Translations under genes and position numbers: made by a program
In this document: piece after piece, positions 11,601 through 26,600 of the stretch
Layout of the letters: each line of letters opens with the position of its first letter
Numbering within the stretch: position 1 is the first letter of the stretch
The notes under the pieces: generated by a model
What the model saw: only the letters and a program-made list of their open reading frames with translations
What the model was told of the DNA's origin: nothing
Databases searched by the model: none
Assembly: GCF_029873635.1 (NCBI RefSeq)
Contig: NC_080423.1
Span: 98,080,397 to 98,144,396 of the forward strand
DNA from: Malania oleifera
Lineage: Eukaryota > Streptophyta > Magnoliopsida > Santalales > Ximeniaceae
Direction of reading: 5' to 3'
DNA length: 64,000 nucleotides

Positions 11601-14600
11601 ATTTCCATATGTGGCCTGGTGGAATTTGGGTGTTTAACTGAGAAATTTGGTGGAGACGAAGAAATGGATTTGTTTTGAGTTGGCTTATGTGTTGAAATGA
11701 TTTAAATACACAGTGGATGATTGAGTTGGTGTTGGATGAGATTCAGGAACAATATGGATATCATGTTTCTGAATCCTGTGATGATCTTGGGGACCTATCG
11801 TATGTTCATCCAGCACTGTTGCAAGGATTGGAGGGGGTGGAGGTGGGGTTCTATTTTTTATAATAAGGGGTTGGGTAATAAAATGCAGTGCAATGATGGT
11901 ATTTTACCTACAACAGAGGAGGTGATTTCTAGGAAGGATTTTGAAGCCCAAGAGACATTGGATAAATTGGATTTGAAAATGAGTGATGCTGGTGGAACTG
12001 AAGTGTGTTTTGTTGGGGGTATGTTCAAAGCGAAGAAGGGTCAAAGGGCGCTAGCAAATCTGAAGCGCTCAGTGAATTACGATGGGGAGGGATTGAAAAG
12101 GGGTTTCCTTGGTTAATTGTTATTTTTGTTTTATTTTTTACCTTTTTTTTTAAAATTATTTTTTTGTTTTTTTGCTGTCTTTATGTTTATTTTTTGCGGT
12201 GGGCTTCTTGTTCCTTTTGTTTGTAAATTCTCTCTCTCAACCTAATATACCTTCTTTTATTGTCAAAAAAAAAAAAAAAATCAGTAAATGTACCAGAATA
12301 AAGCAGGCTATTTAATAATGTAAAACAAGCTTAGATATTGTTGATAAAAAATGTGATGATATGAAACTTGTTTGAGAGAGTTGGGATGCAACTATCCAGG
12401 GATTAACATGAGACTGGACTTCCATAAAACCATCTTAGCTTCATGCCAAGTAGGCTTAAGACAAATGAGATACTTGATTGTTGAAAACTTAAAATCTAGT
12501 GAGGCAATAATATGGTGAGCATTTTCTTATGAGGATAGGATAGAAGTATTGTGGGAGATATTTCAGGTAGAATTGGCTTAGGCTGCTAATTTTTGGGAAT
12601 TTTCTTGCAGGGCATTAAGTGACGGCATATTAATTACATGATTTCACAACAAGAATTTGTATGTCAAACAGGGTTTTTACTAGTTTTATTGTGTCAAGAA
12701 GTATGTAATTATTTAATACTGTTATGCAGCATGCATGGAGTGCTACATCTGACTTTGATTTTTATTTATATTCGTCTTATATTGACATTTTCTATCTTCT
12801 TTTGAGATCATGCTTCCTTTTTATTACATAGCATTGTGACGATGAGGGATAAATGTGTATTTGTGGAAGGTCTGGATTGTTTTCTTGATCCTTCTTTCTT
12901 GCTTAACCAAAATTTCCCCTACTTTATGATTAGTAGGTGCAATCTCGTGTTGAAAGAGAATTAAATTGGTCTTCCATGACTGGAAAAGTTCAGGCAAGAG
13001 TAGAGTCTGGGACTTGTAACGTGTGTTCCGCTCCTTGCTCATCTTGTATGCATTTCAACCGAGCTCGCATGGGGTCGAATACTGATGAGTCATCTGATGA
13101 AATTTGTCGTGGAAATGCTGCTAGTCAGTTTTCAGTGAATGAGGTTAATCGTTTACCTTCTTTCATGAGAAGGGCTTGTGACAGCCTACAGCATGCTACC
13201 AGTGAAACAAGCAACCCTTTCAGTGTCAATTCAAGTCATGATTCTTTCTCTGAAAATGCAGAAAGTAAAGCAAACTTTAGGTTTTTGGATATGTCTGAGG
13301 CATCTGAAGATGTTGAGATGCTTCCAAAATTGTCTGCTGGTGGAGCAGTTGTGGAAGATCAGCTTCCTCTGAAACCAGATTGCATTTCTGATCAGAGAAC
13401 CTTCTCAAACAAATATGAGGATTCAAAAGGAGAAGAAGGGCATGACGATAACATTTCATGCATTAGTGGCACTAATGACACAAATAAATCAGTTGGTTAT
13501 GTTAGCAGGAATGATGACAGAAAGAATGTAGCATGTAGTTCAGCTTCAGTTAGTTGTTTAGGTCTGGAAAGATTTGGAAAAGTTATTCAGTCCCAAACTG
13601 CTTCAGGCAGTCTAGATATTCAGTGTGACATTGGAGATAGCCACAATATGTGTAGGAGGCAGACTGGTTATGCAGAAGATTCAATGCGGGAACTGCCTAT
13701 TAATTTATCAACTAAACTAATATCCCGGAAATTGGATTCATCAGTGATTCCTTCGCCAAAATATACAGATGCTGGTATGAGCTCCTCAAGGGTATTAAGT
13801 CCTTGCTTTCATTCCCGAAGTGGCAACTCTCCTTCCAGCAGCCCTAGTATGAAGGATTTGGAAGAGGATCCAATTTCTCATCATCAAGAAAAACTGCCTG
13901 AATGCGCTGTAAATCCTTTGAATTCATCATTGACAGAAGGGGTGGCATCTGAGAGCATTTTTAGACATAAATCTGCTGCAAATAATTGTGCTGAAATTGT
14001 TCAAGATAGAGAATGTACCCTTACTGGAGGCGGTTCTGACACTCCAATAAAAAATTATTCTAAGCCAGTGTCAGATACTAAAAAGAATAGTGGGGAACCA
14101 TTGGATGAAGCTTTGAAGTGTTCTGATCAAAATGAACATGTTGAAAAGCTCAATGAGTCAGTTGAGTTATCTAATATGAAGGATCCTACTTTACAAGCTG
14201 CATCTGGGGATGAGAGTGATGAGTCGGACATTGTGGAGCATGATGTAAGTAAAGATGTTTTCACTGTTTACCATTAGAAGTGTATGTTTGGCTTTGTAGT
14301 TTGTTATGATTTGGATTTGTTTCTTTTTATTAACACACACACACACACACACACACATGCAACATGCTTATGTTTCATGTATTATGGTTAGCCAAAGGAT
14401 TCATTGGCCCAGTTTAAGTAAGTTGTGCATTTTATAAGCTTGCCCTTGCCTAATTTACAGTATCTAGCTTATTTTCTAGGATGGTTTTTGAATACATGAA
14501 ACTGTGGAACGATCAAAGGAACAATTTTTACCAATGTCACCCACTGGGTGTCCACTTCCAAGTTCTTTGAGGGCATACCCCCTTCTCTTGATTTTAAGGG

Positions 14601-17600
14601 ATTGAAAGGAGATTTCCTTGGTGAAGTCTAGTCATGGTTTGGTTAGTTGCTTCTGATTGTGCTCTTTCCAGTTTGCTACATTTTAATCAAGCTTAATTCT
14701 GATGGATGCATGTTGCAAAGTCTGTGGCAGTCTGATATTTGGAGTCTTTTGAGTTCGTAAGGTTAATTTTTATGTATAAAAAATTCTCCAATGTGCAAAT
14801 CACTTACAGAACATAGATAGGTGCCTTTTGTCAGTATGAAAGAAACTAAGGTTAGTAGCATAATTGAATGAGTACATTGTGACTAAAACGAGTAAAGAAT
14901 AGAAATAGAGGTCATTGGAATTATTATACGTTTGTTGGGATCTTCTCCAAGATTTTAATCCTTTTTTTGGAACATAAGATTGGCCTAATTCTAACACTGA
15001 GGATGCTGCTGTTTAATAGAGAAGTTTATCAGGGATTACTTGCTTCTGTAATTTTTTTTCCCCTTTTCTTGTTGAGCCACCTCCCTGTGCCTTGTTTTCT
15101 ATTTGATTTGTATCTTATTTGTTTGAATTTCTTCCTTTATATTAAGGACTTTGATTTTCCCTTCTACAAAAGATCTTTCTGAAGTACTTGTGCTATCTGT
15201 AAACAGGTAAAAGTTTGCGATATTTGTGGGGATGCAGGTCGGGAAGATTTACTTGCTATATGTAGTAGATGCAGTGATGGTGCAGAGCACACGTAAGTAT
15301 ATGCGATATGCAATGTTTTCATTTATTTTTTTCTGCTGTTAGGCTTTATTAATTATCTATTTTATGTGAATTATTTATTTATGGTTGAGATGGTTCTTTA
15401 TGCTTTTACTACTGTCATAATCAGCTACTGTATGCGAGAAATGCTGGATAAAGTTCCAGAAGGTGATTGGTTGTGTGAAGAGTGCAAGTTTGCTGAGGAA
15501 ACTGGAAACCAGACGCCAAATAAACTTGAAACGGTGGATGGAAATGAAAAAAATGATACTGTACATACTGATCTTTTTGACCAGTTGGATACTAAAGACT
15601 CAGATGTAGAGGTTAATAGAACTAACAAAGTTAATTCAAGTTCACAAGTCACTGGCAAGAGAAATTCTGACAATTTTGAAGTTGCTCCAGCAGCCAAAAG
15701 GCAGGCTGTTGAGACAACCTTAGTTTCACCAAAGCCGTCTAGCCCCAGCAGACTAGGTTCATTATCTCGAGATAGTTCGTTCAAAAGCTTAGATAAGGGG
15801 AAAGTAAAGTCAGGCCATCAAATATCCTCTGGTGCTCGTGCCAACAATGATGTTTTGGAAACTGTACGGTCTTGTACTGCAGCTTCACGTTTTCAAACAC
15901 CTAGAGGTATTTTTTTTTTTTCGGAGTTGGATGGAATTTAGTTTCTTATTGCTGCCAATTTTTTAACTTCCAAAATTTTATATTTTTGAATGCTAATTCA
16001 TGTTATTTTATTTTACAGGTGTATTATTAAAATCTAATTCATTCAGTACCTCAAACCTTCAACCAAAAGTTAAACCTTTTGATGAAAATCTTCCCCAAAA
16101 GCAGAAGGGGCCCAGAGAATCTGCTACCATTGACTTGAAGGAGGGGCCCACTAGAATGATAAGCAAATCAATGTCATTTAAAGCTGCAACCTTGGGTCGT
16201 ACAAATGCTACTGAAGCAAAAGTTAAAATGCTTTCTTCTAAAGTTTCTCATGTCCAGGATCAAAAAGGATTCAGACAAATGAAGGAGAGGAACAACCTTG
16301 AAAGAAAGAATCCTTCTAAATTAGATCGCTCTCTGGTTAGCTCAATAACTTCCAGTTCTACCGTCTCGATACCAAAAGGGGACCAAAAGCTCATTTCTCG
16401 TGGTGAAATTATTTTAAGCAACAACAGGGATTTAAAGGCTGTGCATTCTGATGGAAAATTAACCACTTTGTCAAAACAGATGAGCAATCCAAATCGAAAG
16501 GGTTCAGAAATTCCTCTTGTTTCAGGTATGGTTGTACTTTCTTTAAGAGGATATTGTAAATTATATTTTTCTTTCTCTCTCTCTCTCTCTCTCGCCCCCC
16601 CTTTTGTGTTTTTCTTTTTAAATTTATTTTTATTTTGCTTTCTCCTTGGATCAGTTGAAATTAAGAAGCAGCCTTCATGTGTACTTAATGCAGTTGGAGC
16701 TACATCTGCTAATGGAACCAGCAGTTCTTCTGCTGAACAAAAGCTAAGTCAAGTTAGCCTTAAGGATGAACCCTCACCAAGTTCTTCTTTGACTGCTGAG
16801 AGACCATCCAATATTGTTAGTGGAATTCTGCAAGATGGGTTGCCTCAGTCACGGGAATCAATAAATTTGGGGGAGAAAACGAGGGATAATTCTGGTATTC
16901 GCTCCAGGTCGAGTATTACAACTGGTGGGAAGGGTGTTTCTGGTCAAAAAAGTAAAGAAATTGGTCATGCTGCACAATATTCCACAATTGGCAGTCCTCG
17001 GGTTTCTACCGTTGATGTCTCTGCTGGAAAAGGTTCGAGAGAGGAGATAAACAAAGGAAGTAAATTGAGAGCTGCAATTGAGGCAGCTATGCTGAAAAAA
17101 CCAGGAATATACCGGAAAAACAGATTACCTGATCAATCTGATGAGTTGTCCACATCAAGCACAGACATGAACCCTGCAACGGCTTCTCAGGATCAATTAT
17201 CAGGTCCAAGTAAAAATGTGATTTCTGGCGAAGGGATACATGATCCACATGCAATTCCCCAGATCTGTACTGCTAGCTCTTCTAAACAGCCTGCAATTAG
17301 TGATGTCAAGCAGTTCAATGTGCACCTCACTGAGACTGAATGTTCATCCAGAGTGGGGGATTGTGATTCCAATGCCCTTTCTGATGGAAAGTTGACTATT
17401 AAAGACTTGCCCAGCCATGCTTCAGCAGGACTGGCTGTTCCTCTGAAGATGCCTGCCATTCCAGAGCATGAATACATCTGGCAGTATGATTACTTTTATT
17501 TTTTCTGATTTATTACCCTTTTATATTGCAACTTCGAATTCTTTCCTAATAGTTTCATTTAATCATTATTGGCTGCATTTTTCAGTTTGAAAATGTTTTC

Positions 17601-20600
17601 AATTTATGCTTTTGTCATGTTTGTGCAGAGGGGCTTTTGAGGTGCGTAAAAGTGGAAAACTTCCAGACCTATGTAATGGAATTCAAGCACATTTATCAAC
17701 TTTTGCATCACCAAAGGTTATTGAAATTGTGAGCAAGTTTACCCACAAAGTTCCTCTTGATGAAGTACCTCGCTCAAGTACATGGCCATCCCAGTTTCAT
17801 GACAGCGGCACCAAGGATGATAATATTGCACTGTACTTTTTTGCTAAAGATATTGAGAGGTAGATGTCTACGTGGATTTTTCTTTTTACTTAATTGACCA
17901 TGATTTTTCTGATGCCTATATAAATATAGATAGATAAATAAACAAAGAATTGTATGTCAAAAGAAAGAAAGAATACAACAAAAAGATGCAAAAAAAGGGG
18001 AGAATAAGATATTCTCCAAATGCATATATTTTTAGCTCTTTTTCTTTAATTTAAAATTTTTCCTTTTTGGTTGCATGTGATACAGCTATGAGAGGAGCTA
18101 CAAATGTCTGTTGGAAAGTATGATGAAGAATGATTTAGCTCTGAAAGGAAACTTTGATGGTATTGAACTCCTGATATTTCCATCTAATCGGCTTCCCGAA
18201 AAATCCCAGCGTAAGAACTATAATAAATTTCTCTTATGGTAGTGCAATAAACCTATCTACTTGTAATGATGGTTTTATGGTAGATTAGTGGTAATAATGG
18301 TTTTGGAAGAGGCTTTTGTGCTTCTTGTGGTTTACACAGGTCTCATTTGGAAACTGGAGTCTGAATGACTGAATGAGTTGGAATGGGAATCCCAATCTAG
18401 TCATTCCTATTCAAGCATTTGGATCATTCACGCTAGAATCAAAATCATTAGAGCATATGAGGTACATATGTTTTTAAAATAATAGTATTGCCATATTGAG
18501 GGATAAAAACCCAATCCCCAACCCAGATTGCCGATCCCACCCATAGGAATTCTAATCCTTAAATCCTAGACAGGGATTCTCACTATGGTAGTGGGGCACC
18601 AAACTCGTTCCTATTGCTGGCCAACCACCCTGTTACATTCTCATTACCATCTGATAAGGGGGGCAGCCCGGGGCACAAAGCTCCTGCGTATGCGGGGTTT
18701 GGGGAAGGAGCGGACCACAATGGGTCTATAGTACGCAGCCTTACCTTGCATTTTTGCAAGAGGTTCTTCCCATGTGTCGAACCCATGACCTCCAGGTCAG
18801 CCTTAGAGGCTTTTGTTGTGGAGACTTTTGTTGGTATGGTTGAAGGTAATAATCTTTGCAGCAATTTGTTCTTATCCAAATCTGAGATGAGGTGAAGTTT
18901 TTTTGTACTATTCCTTGAGCGTTTGGCCAAAATGGGTTTAAATTTGTAAAATGAACTGTTAAATATCTATTGGAAGTTGAATAAACGAGAGTGCACTAAG
19001 GAAAGTTCTATCTTTATTTCGGACGTGTAAAGCCTTTTTTTAATACCAAAAAATCTTCCTGTTATTCATCTTGTTCTTATTTTTCCTGTTGAAAATTAAA
19101 ACTAGTTCAAATGAATGATATACTTTCTCCTCCTACTTTTAACCCTGGCTTCAAAAAGACTTTGCCTTGACACTCATCATCCAAGCTTTTGTAAGTGATA
19201 ACTGTGCTTGTAACTACTTGTAGAGCAAATGAACACTAATGTCATTCCTGGTTATTTTTATTGGTGAATTCTGAAGCTTTTGTTTTGTCATTGGCAGGTT
19301 GGAATATGTTATTTTTCCTGTGGGGTGTATTTAGAGGAAGAAGAGTGAAGTGTTTAGATCATACATCTGGGTCTTTAAATAAGCTTCACATTCCCAGTTT
19401 GAATGCAGTGCCCCATGACAAAGACCCTCCTACTGCTGTCATGTCTATCTCCGAGAACCTATGTACAGTTGGGCGTTTAGATAAGGATTCATCTGAATTG
19501 GAGAGGTCTGGAAGCGTAAGCAAATCATCATTCAATCCTGTTGCTGGGGTCAAGCTACCAATTTTGTCATCATCTGAAAAAATAAATGGGGATTGTGATA
19601 TAAAAATATCTGACATTGACCACATACATGTTGATCTAGAAGAAAACGCAAGGCAGCCATATTGTGAACTTAACTCACACTCATTGTCAAAGAGTCCAAC
19701 TGGGAGTGCTCAAACATGCCCAGAAATAAGATGCACGTCTGCTCCACTGGTATTTTTTTTTTCTTACTCATGCATATAACAAGATTTGTTAAAAAATCAA
19801 CTCTCAATTGATACAGAGGATTTCTTAGTTTCATTTTGGTGCCTTTATTTTGACACTGACATTATTTGGTTCTGTTGGGCAAATAGCCTATCTTGGTTCT
19901 CTATTTTGTAGTTGGAGCATCTAATTTCTGATTATGATAGCAAGATTTATTTTTTCTGTCCCGCTAATCTTTTGGATCTGATGGCGACTTGTAGTGCTAA
20001 TGTTCTGATTTGAGAAAGAAAAATGTGAGACTTGATTGAAATAGATGGCAATTTTTAATTTATCTGGCCTATGTATTAACTTCTAGGGAAGAAAACAGTA
20101 TTTTGGAATAAAGAAAAAAAAAATGCAAAGTTTATACTCAAAAGTATTTGATCTGTTTTGGGGGGTTGGGGGGGGGGGGGGGGGGAATCAATGTCATCTG
20201 GATGGTGTTCGGGCTGACAAGGAAAAAAAGTAATGCATAATTTTGAAATCTATTTTTTTGTTGTTTAGTTAATACTAGTATGAATTCTCTAATGAAGTCC
20301 ACTCTCAATACATTCCAAAAGAAAGGGATTTGTGCTGATTCTTCCCCTAACTAGTGAAGAGATTTCAAAGAATTGCTACTTAAGTAATGTCTTTGAATTT
20401 CTGATTTTTTATGAATAATACGTCATTGTTGGAAGTGAGATTTAGGTGGCATCAATTAAATATTATGCTTTCTTTTGAGGGTGAACCTAACCCAATGGTA
20501 GGATTTTCTACAGAAACTTGAGGGTTACTGGTTCAAGTCACATAAACAATTCTGCAATTGTGAAGGTGAGGCTTCATGGATTATGCTATCCCTAGACTCC

Positions 20601-23600
20601 CGATATGGTATAGGAGCCTTTTGAGCTGGTATTGCATTTTTTTGGGCTCCTAGATTTAGTTGAAGTCATTGCAATCATGACAAGGAGTGACTATTTTGTC
20701 TAGAAAACTAACTTTTGACCTCAGGAGTGGATATGAAATGCTGATTTGCTGAGTTCAAAGTTGGAGAAAGGTCTTCTATGAAAATGATTTTCTTTGGGAC
20801 AGAGTGTTGTATTTGGCTTCCCTTTGGGCTTATAGTGCAGGCTGTTTTAAGGGTTGCTGTTTTCTGGAGGTTAACTGAGTGATGTAGAACAAGAAGCAGG
20901 GAAATGGATGGACCCTCATTGGCTGATTAAGCAGAAATGGATTAAGGAAGTATTGGATTTCAGCCCAACGGATTTAGGAGCAGTTGTTAAGGCTTATAGA
21001 GTGTTTGCTTGTAATATGTGTGTTTTTGGGGTTTTTATGCAATTTCATGTATTCTTAGGGGTATATATGTAATTTATTGTATTTTAGGCTTTCTTATAAA
21101 TAGTCTGTGAAGCCATGTAAGAGGTGGTTATTGTTGAATTTGAAATTCAGCTGAACCTGGATGTGTTCCGTGCTGATTATATCTCTTTCCTCTCCTTCCT
21201 TCTTCCTCCTCCTCCTTTTTGCCCTCCCCTCTCCTTTATTTCTCACAAATTCTCTCTTGGATGTAGTTCCTTGATGCTATTCTACATCATTTAGTATCAG
21301 AACCCAAATTCAATATCCATTCTTCCATTTCAATCAGCCATTTTCCCCTTTCATCCTTCTTCCTCTTTTTTACATCTTCAATTCCAGCCCCCCCTTTTTT
21401 TACCTCTGTAGCAATCAATTTCCTGCTGAATTCTTAAGCCAGAACTTGTCTTCTTACGTCTTTCATTTTCTGAATTTATCACACACACTTTCTCTCTGTC
21501 ATTTCTTCTCTCTGTCCATGAAATCAATTGCCAATTCCAGACTTCAGCCGCTGCAGTCATCTTCTTGTAAGATTTCAGCAAAAAAAAAAAAAAAAATGAA
21601 CCCTGCACTCATGTTTCAAACATCACTCTGCTGGAAAATTTTCACATCACAAACCACCACCAGCTAGAAATAGAGATTGCCCAATTAGCTTTTCATCTAA
21701 AATGCATTTCCGTCTGACAACATATGTGGTCCCACACGTGGGAGAAGACTTCCTGGCTGTCAGCTTTTCAATATCCTTATTTTGTGTGTATTATTATTAT
21801 TATTATTATCATCACACCACCACCACCATCAAACTTGCCACACCCTGACCTATCTACATGCCACATCTCATTGCCAGAAAGTCACCACCGGCTTGTGAGT
21901 CGCTAGCGACGTGCATGTGAGAAAAATTTCCCCTGTTCTGCAACTTCCAAAACTGTAAAATATCTGCTACCAGCCACTTTTTCCTGCAAAAAAACCAGAA
22001 AATATTTTAAGTACTTGGAGAGAGTTGATTGTGAAGTTTAATACACATTTTGAGGGGACTCATCTGTGCTGCCAGAACCAGAATCAGACCAAATTGTTGG
22101 CATTTGCAAATTGTATTTGTGGATTGGTTTAATTTCATAAGTTACTCTACAATAATGGAAAATTGTAGATAGTTCTTGAGAAATTGAGAGTCAGGTTTGT
22201 GATTTTACATGAGCAGATTGAGCATTGTGGGCAAATTGTGTTTAGGGCCTTTGGTGATATATGTATATATATACATGTAGTTGCTATATATATGTAGTTG
22301 CAGCATATATATATATAGTTGCATTATGGTGAGAAATTGTTAGAAAAAGGAATTTCTTTTGATGTATTTTGGACACAATATATTTCATGAGATACCATAC
22401 AATTACATAGAAATTGAATATATAAAGGAGAAATTGAAGATGGTTCTTGAGAAATTGAGAGTCAAATTTGTGGTTTTACATGATTATATTGAGCATTGTT
22501 GGCAAATTGTGTTAAGGACCTTTGGTGATCTTTATATAGTTGCAGCAATTATCTATATAAATCCTGCAACATGGTGTCAAATTGTTGGAAAAAGGAATGA
22601 CTCTTGTCATACTCTAGGCACAACCACAATATCAAGCCATTTCATTCCTTTCTCAAGGGTGGAGAAAATGTTTGCAAAATCATCATTGATGGAAGAGATC
22701 GTATGAATATGGATGTGGTTTTTGGAAATGGTCTCACTCGTATGCAGTTTCATTCGTAACCCCACCCATTGTCTTATGAGAGATATATGTTGGGTTGTGT
22801 TGAATGAATGACCTAACTCGAAGATAGGTCTCTCCCTTTGTTTGTAACACAAAACAAATACATTCTAATGACCATAACACCTTTACCAACTCTCACTAAT
22901 TAACATACTAACACACATAATAATAATATTAGAAAACTAAAATAATCATGAACGCTTCCCCTTAAGTAGGAGCATACAATATCATATGCTCCTAGCTTGT
23001 TACAAATAAATTTAACATGAGCACCCCCCCAAAGCTCTGGTAAACAAATCTAACAAGCTGCATATCGGACTTCACATAAGTGGTAGCAATGAACTTCTGC
23101 AAAAGTTTCTCCTGAAGAAAGTAACAATCAACTTCTATATGTTTTGTTTGCTCATTGAAGATCGGGTTGGAGGCAATATGAACTTATGAAGAGCAGCTTG
23201 ATTATCACACATCAACTCCATAAACTGAGAATGTGGAAAACCCAATTCTTCCAACATGTTCTTCAACCAAACAAGTTCACAACTAGTGTGAGCCATAACT
23301 CTATACTTTGATTTAGCACTTGACTTGGCAACTGTAGTTCATTTCTTACTCTTCCAAGAAAACAAATCACCACCAACCAAGGCATAGTACTTGATTGTGG
23401 ATCTTCAGTTGGAGGGCGACCCGACCCAATTTGCATCTATATATCCCTAAATATAAGTGTGACCCTGATCTAGATATAAAATACCTCTCCGAGATGCACC
23501 TTTGAGATATTTCTAGATGTGAATTATTGCGTCTCAGTGACTTGCCCTCAGAGAATGCGGAAATTGACTCACAAAACTTGTTGCAGAAGACACGTTCGAC

Positions 23601-26600
23601 TGAGCGACTCTGAGATTATTTAGCTTTCCAACAAGTCTCTGGTATTGTCTAGGATTATGCAACAAATCACCCATATTCGACACTAACTTCTTGTTAGGAT
23701 CCATGGGTGTCTAAACTGGATTGGATCCCATTAGTCCAGTCTCATCCATTAGGGTTGACTTTCACAATGTATATTTAGCGACAACAAACCACAACCTTGT
23801 TAGGAGGAAAAGATACCAAGTCCCGAGTATCATTGGCCTGTAAAGCATTCATCTCTTGAACCATGGCATTCCTCCGCCCAGAGTGGGCTAAGGCTTCTGA
23901 ACCAGATTTAGGAAGGGCAGTAGGCGATATCGTAACAAAAAAAGAATAGGAGGGTTATAAGAAGTCATAGCTAACATAGTTGGAAATGGGATGTTGTATA
24001 TATGTGCGCTTGCCTTTCCGGATAGCAGTGGGAGGATCAATATCGTTGGAAATATGATCATCAAACAAGGAAACTGAAGGTGTGGAAGTAGAAGCTACAT
24101 GGGACTCTCTTCCTTGGACCTGCCGTCTTGAATACACACGCAAATTAGGAAGATTGAGACGATGAGAAGGACTCAAACTACATGGAGACACAGGTGGTTG
24201 ATTGGGTAAGGACAACAAACTAGAATCTAGAAGATTAGGTGGAGGAAGAGACTCACTGAGATCAAAAGCACTTAGGGACTTAATGTAGTAAGATGTGGAC
24301 TCAAAGAAGGTAACGTTTGTAAAAACAAAGAAGTGATGCAACATCGGACTATAACAATGATATCCCTTTTGCGTATATGAGTAGCCCAAAAAGACGCATT
24401 TTATAGCACGAGGATCCAACTCATCCACTTTGGGAGTTTGTTGATGAACAAAGGACACACACTTGAATATACGGGGAGGAAGAGAGAATAGAGGTGAATT
24501 AGGAAAGAGAATGGAGTAGAAATTGTACACTAAGAATAGAGGATGGCATCCTATTGATAAGATAACAAACAATAAGTACAACATCACTCTAAAACACTTT
24601 AGGTACGTGCATTTGATAAAGTAAGGTGCCAGTGGTTTCAAGGATATGTCTATTTTTCCCCTCTGCAATCCCATTTTGTTGAGTAGTGTGGGCACAAGAT
24701 GATCGATGAACAATGCCAAACTGAGTCATATAAGTAGTGAATTGAGTACTGAAATACTCTTTAGGGTTATCACTTCGAAGTATTTGAATTGGAAAACCAA
24801 ATTGAGTCTTTATTTCAGAACAAAGGGCACAAAATATATGAAATAGTTTAGAATGATCTTTTACTAAATATAGCCAAGTCATCCTTGAATAATCATCCAC
24901 AAAGGTTACAAAGTGCTAGAAAGCCAACTTGGACACAACTCTACTAGGATCCCAAACATCTGAATGGACTAACATGAAAGGGCTTGCAGCCCATTTATTT
25001 ACTCGGGAAGCAAAAGAGACACGATGGCATTTTCCCAATTAACAAGATTCATAATCAAGAGTAGCCACAAAACTCATATTAGGAACTAGAAGTTTCAATT
25101 TTTCCAAAGAAGTATGACCAAGCCGACAATGAATTTGGAGTGGTGTAGCAGTAGCAATGTAGGTGGTAGAAGAATATAGCGGCTCGAAATGATAAGGTCC
25201 ACAAGCTTCATGCCCACCGCCAATCGTCTTCAAATCTTGAATAACCACATAATTAGGGAAGAATGTTATTGATAATTTATGGATTTGGTAATCTTACTAG
25301 CATACATAAGATTGAAAGGAAACTTGGGGATATACAAAATTGAAGAAAAATAGAAGAAGTGGGATTTTCAATCCTAATTCCCTTTATAGCCGTGTTGGAT
25401 CCATCAACAAGAGTAGCATAAGGTCAATTTTTCGGATACTGAAGAGTAGATAAGAAATTAGGTTTACTTGTGATATGATTAGTAGTAGCGGAGTCTATAA
25501 CCCAAGAACTAGGATGAGAAGTACTAGATGATAGGCATGCTGTGGGATTACTTGTTTGGGCAAGAGATGCAATGGGAAGAGAAACTTGTTGTGACGCTTG
25601 ATGCTATTGAAACTTGAAACACTCTTCCTTTGATATAGATATGGTATGGTTTAGACTCCAACTATGTGAGACACCTTTTATGTGACAAATCCGTGAGGTC
25701 AGTGGATCAAAGCGGACAATGCCTCATCAGAGTTGGGTCTAGAACCATTACATTTGGTAGTGTAGAGCTACCTTGGGGGTACTATCATGTGGGGTGGATC
25801 TTACGTAGAGGTGTAAGCCACTCTGGCGAGGGCGTTAGAGATCGGACAGGAGAGCTTGCCACGGTCCCACATTGGATGTATACTGGGGAAATATTGGGCT
25901 TAGAAGGATGGTTTAGACTCCAACTATGTGAAGCACCTTTTTATAGGACAAATTAGTGAGGCCAGTGGGCCAAAGCGGACAATACCTCACCGGAGTTGGG
26001 TCCAGGACCATTACATTCTGTCCCACATCAAATATGTATGAGGGAGATTTTTGGCTTATAAGGATGGTTTGGACTTTAACTGTCTGAGACGCCTTTTATA
26101 GGACAAATTCATAAGGCTAGTGGGTCAAAGCGGACAATACCTCACTGGAGTTGGGTCCAAAATCATTACATTTGGTATCACAGCTATCTTGGGGGTACTA
26201 TCATGGGGGTGAATCCTACACAGAGGTGTAATTCACTTTGATGAGGGTGTTAGAGATTGGACGGGAGAGCCTGTCACGGTTCCACATCAAATGTATATTA
26301 TGGATATCTTTGACTTATATGGATGGTTTGAACTCCAAGTATGTGAGACGCCTTTTATAGGACAAATTCGTTAGGTCAGTGGCTCAAAGCGGACAATACC
26401 TCACCGAAGTTGGGTCTAGAACCGTTACACTTAGCATAATCCCAAATCTCCTTGCATGTATTTGGATGCATGCACATCCTTGCAATCTAGAGCTCCATCA
26501 AATTTCACAAGAGGGAAACAATCAAGGCATCTTCTTGAATCCACACTTCTTTTCTCTTCTCATTAGAAGGATCTGATTGGAATAAGTGGTTGGATTTTCC

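Larger units (their letters stand above)
2667..12936 (+). other. Giant intron 2 of the PHD gene (10.3 kb)
   Basis: The intron runs from GTGAGA to TAG. It contains a T-run/G-run homopolymer junction (3027-3060), a Gypsy element (3617-9322) and two LINE remnants (about 10340-11345 and 11640-12283). The stretches 2667-3616, 9328-10339 and 12284-12936 hold no recognisable gene. Confidence 0.8.

Noticed and set aside
11721-12116. 131-residue + strand open frame as a host gene or exon
   Set aside because: Its parts match L1 ORF1 debris at 51.7-52.2 kb and it precedes a poly(A) tail.
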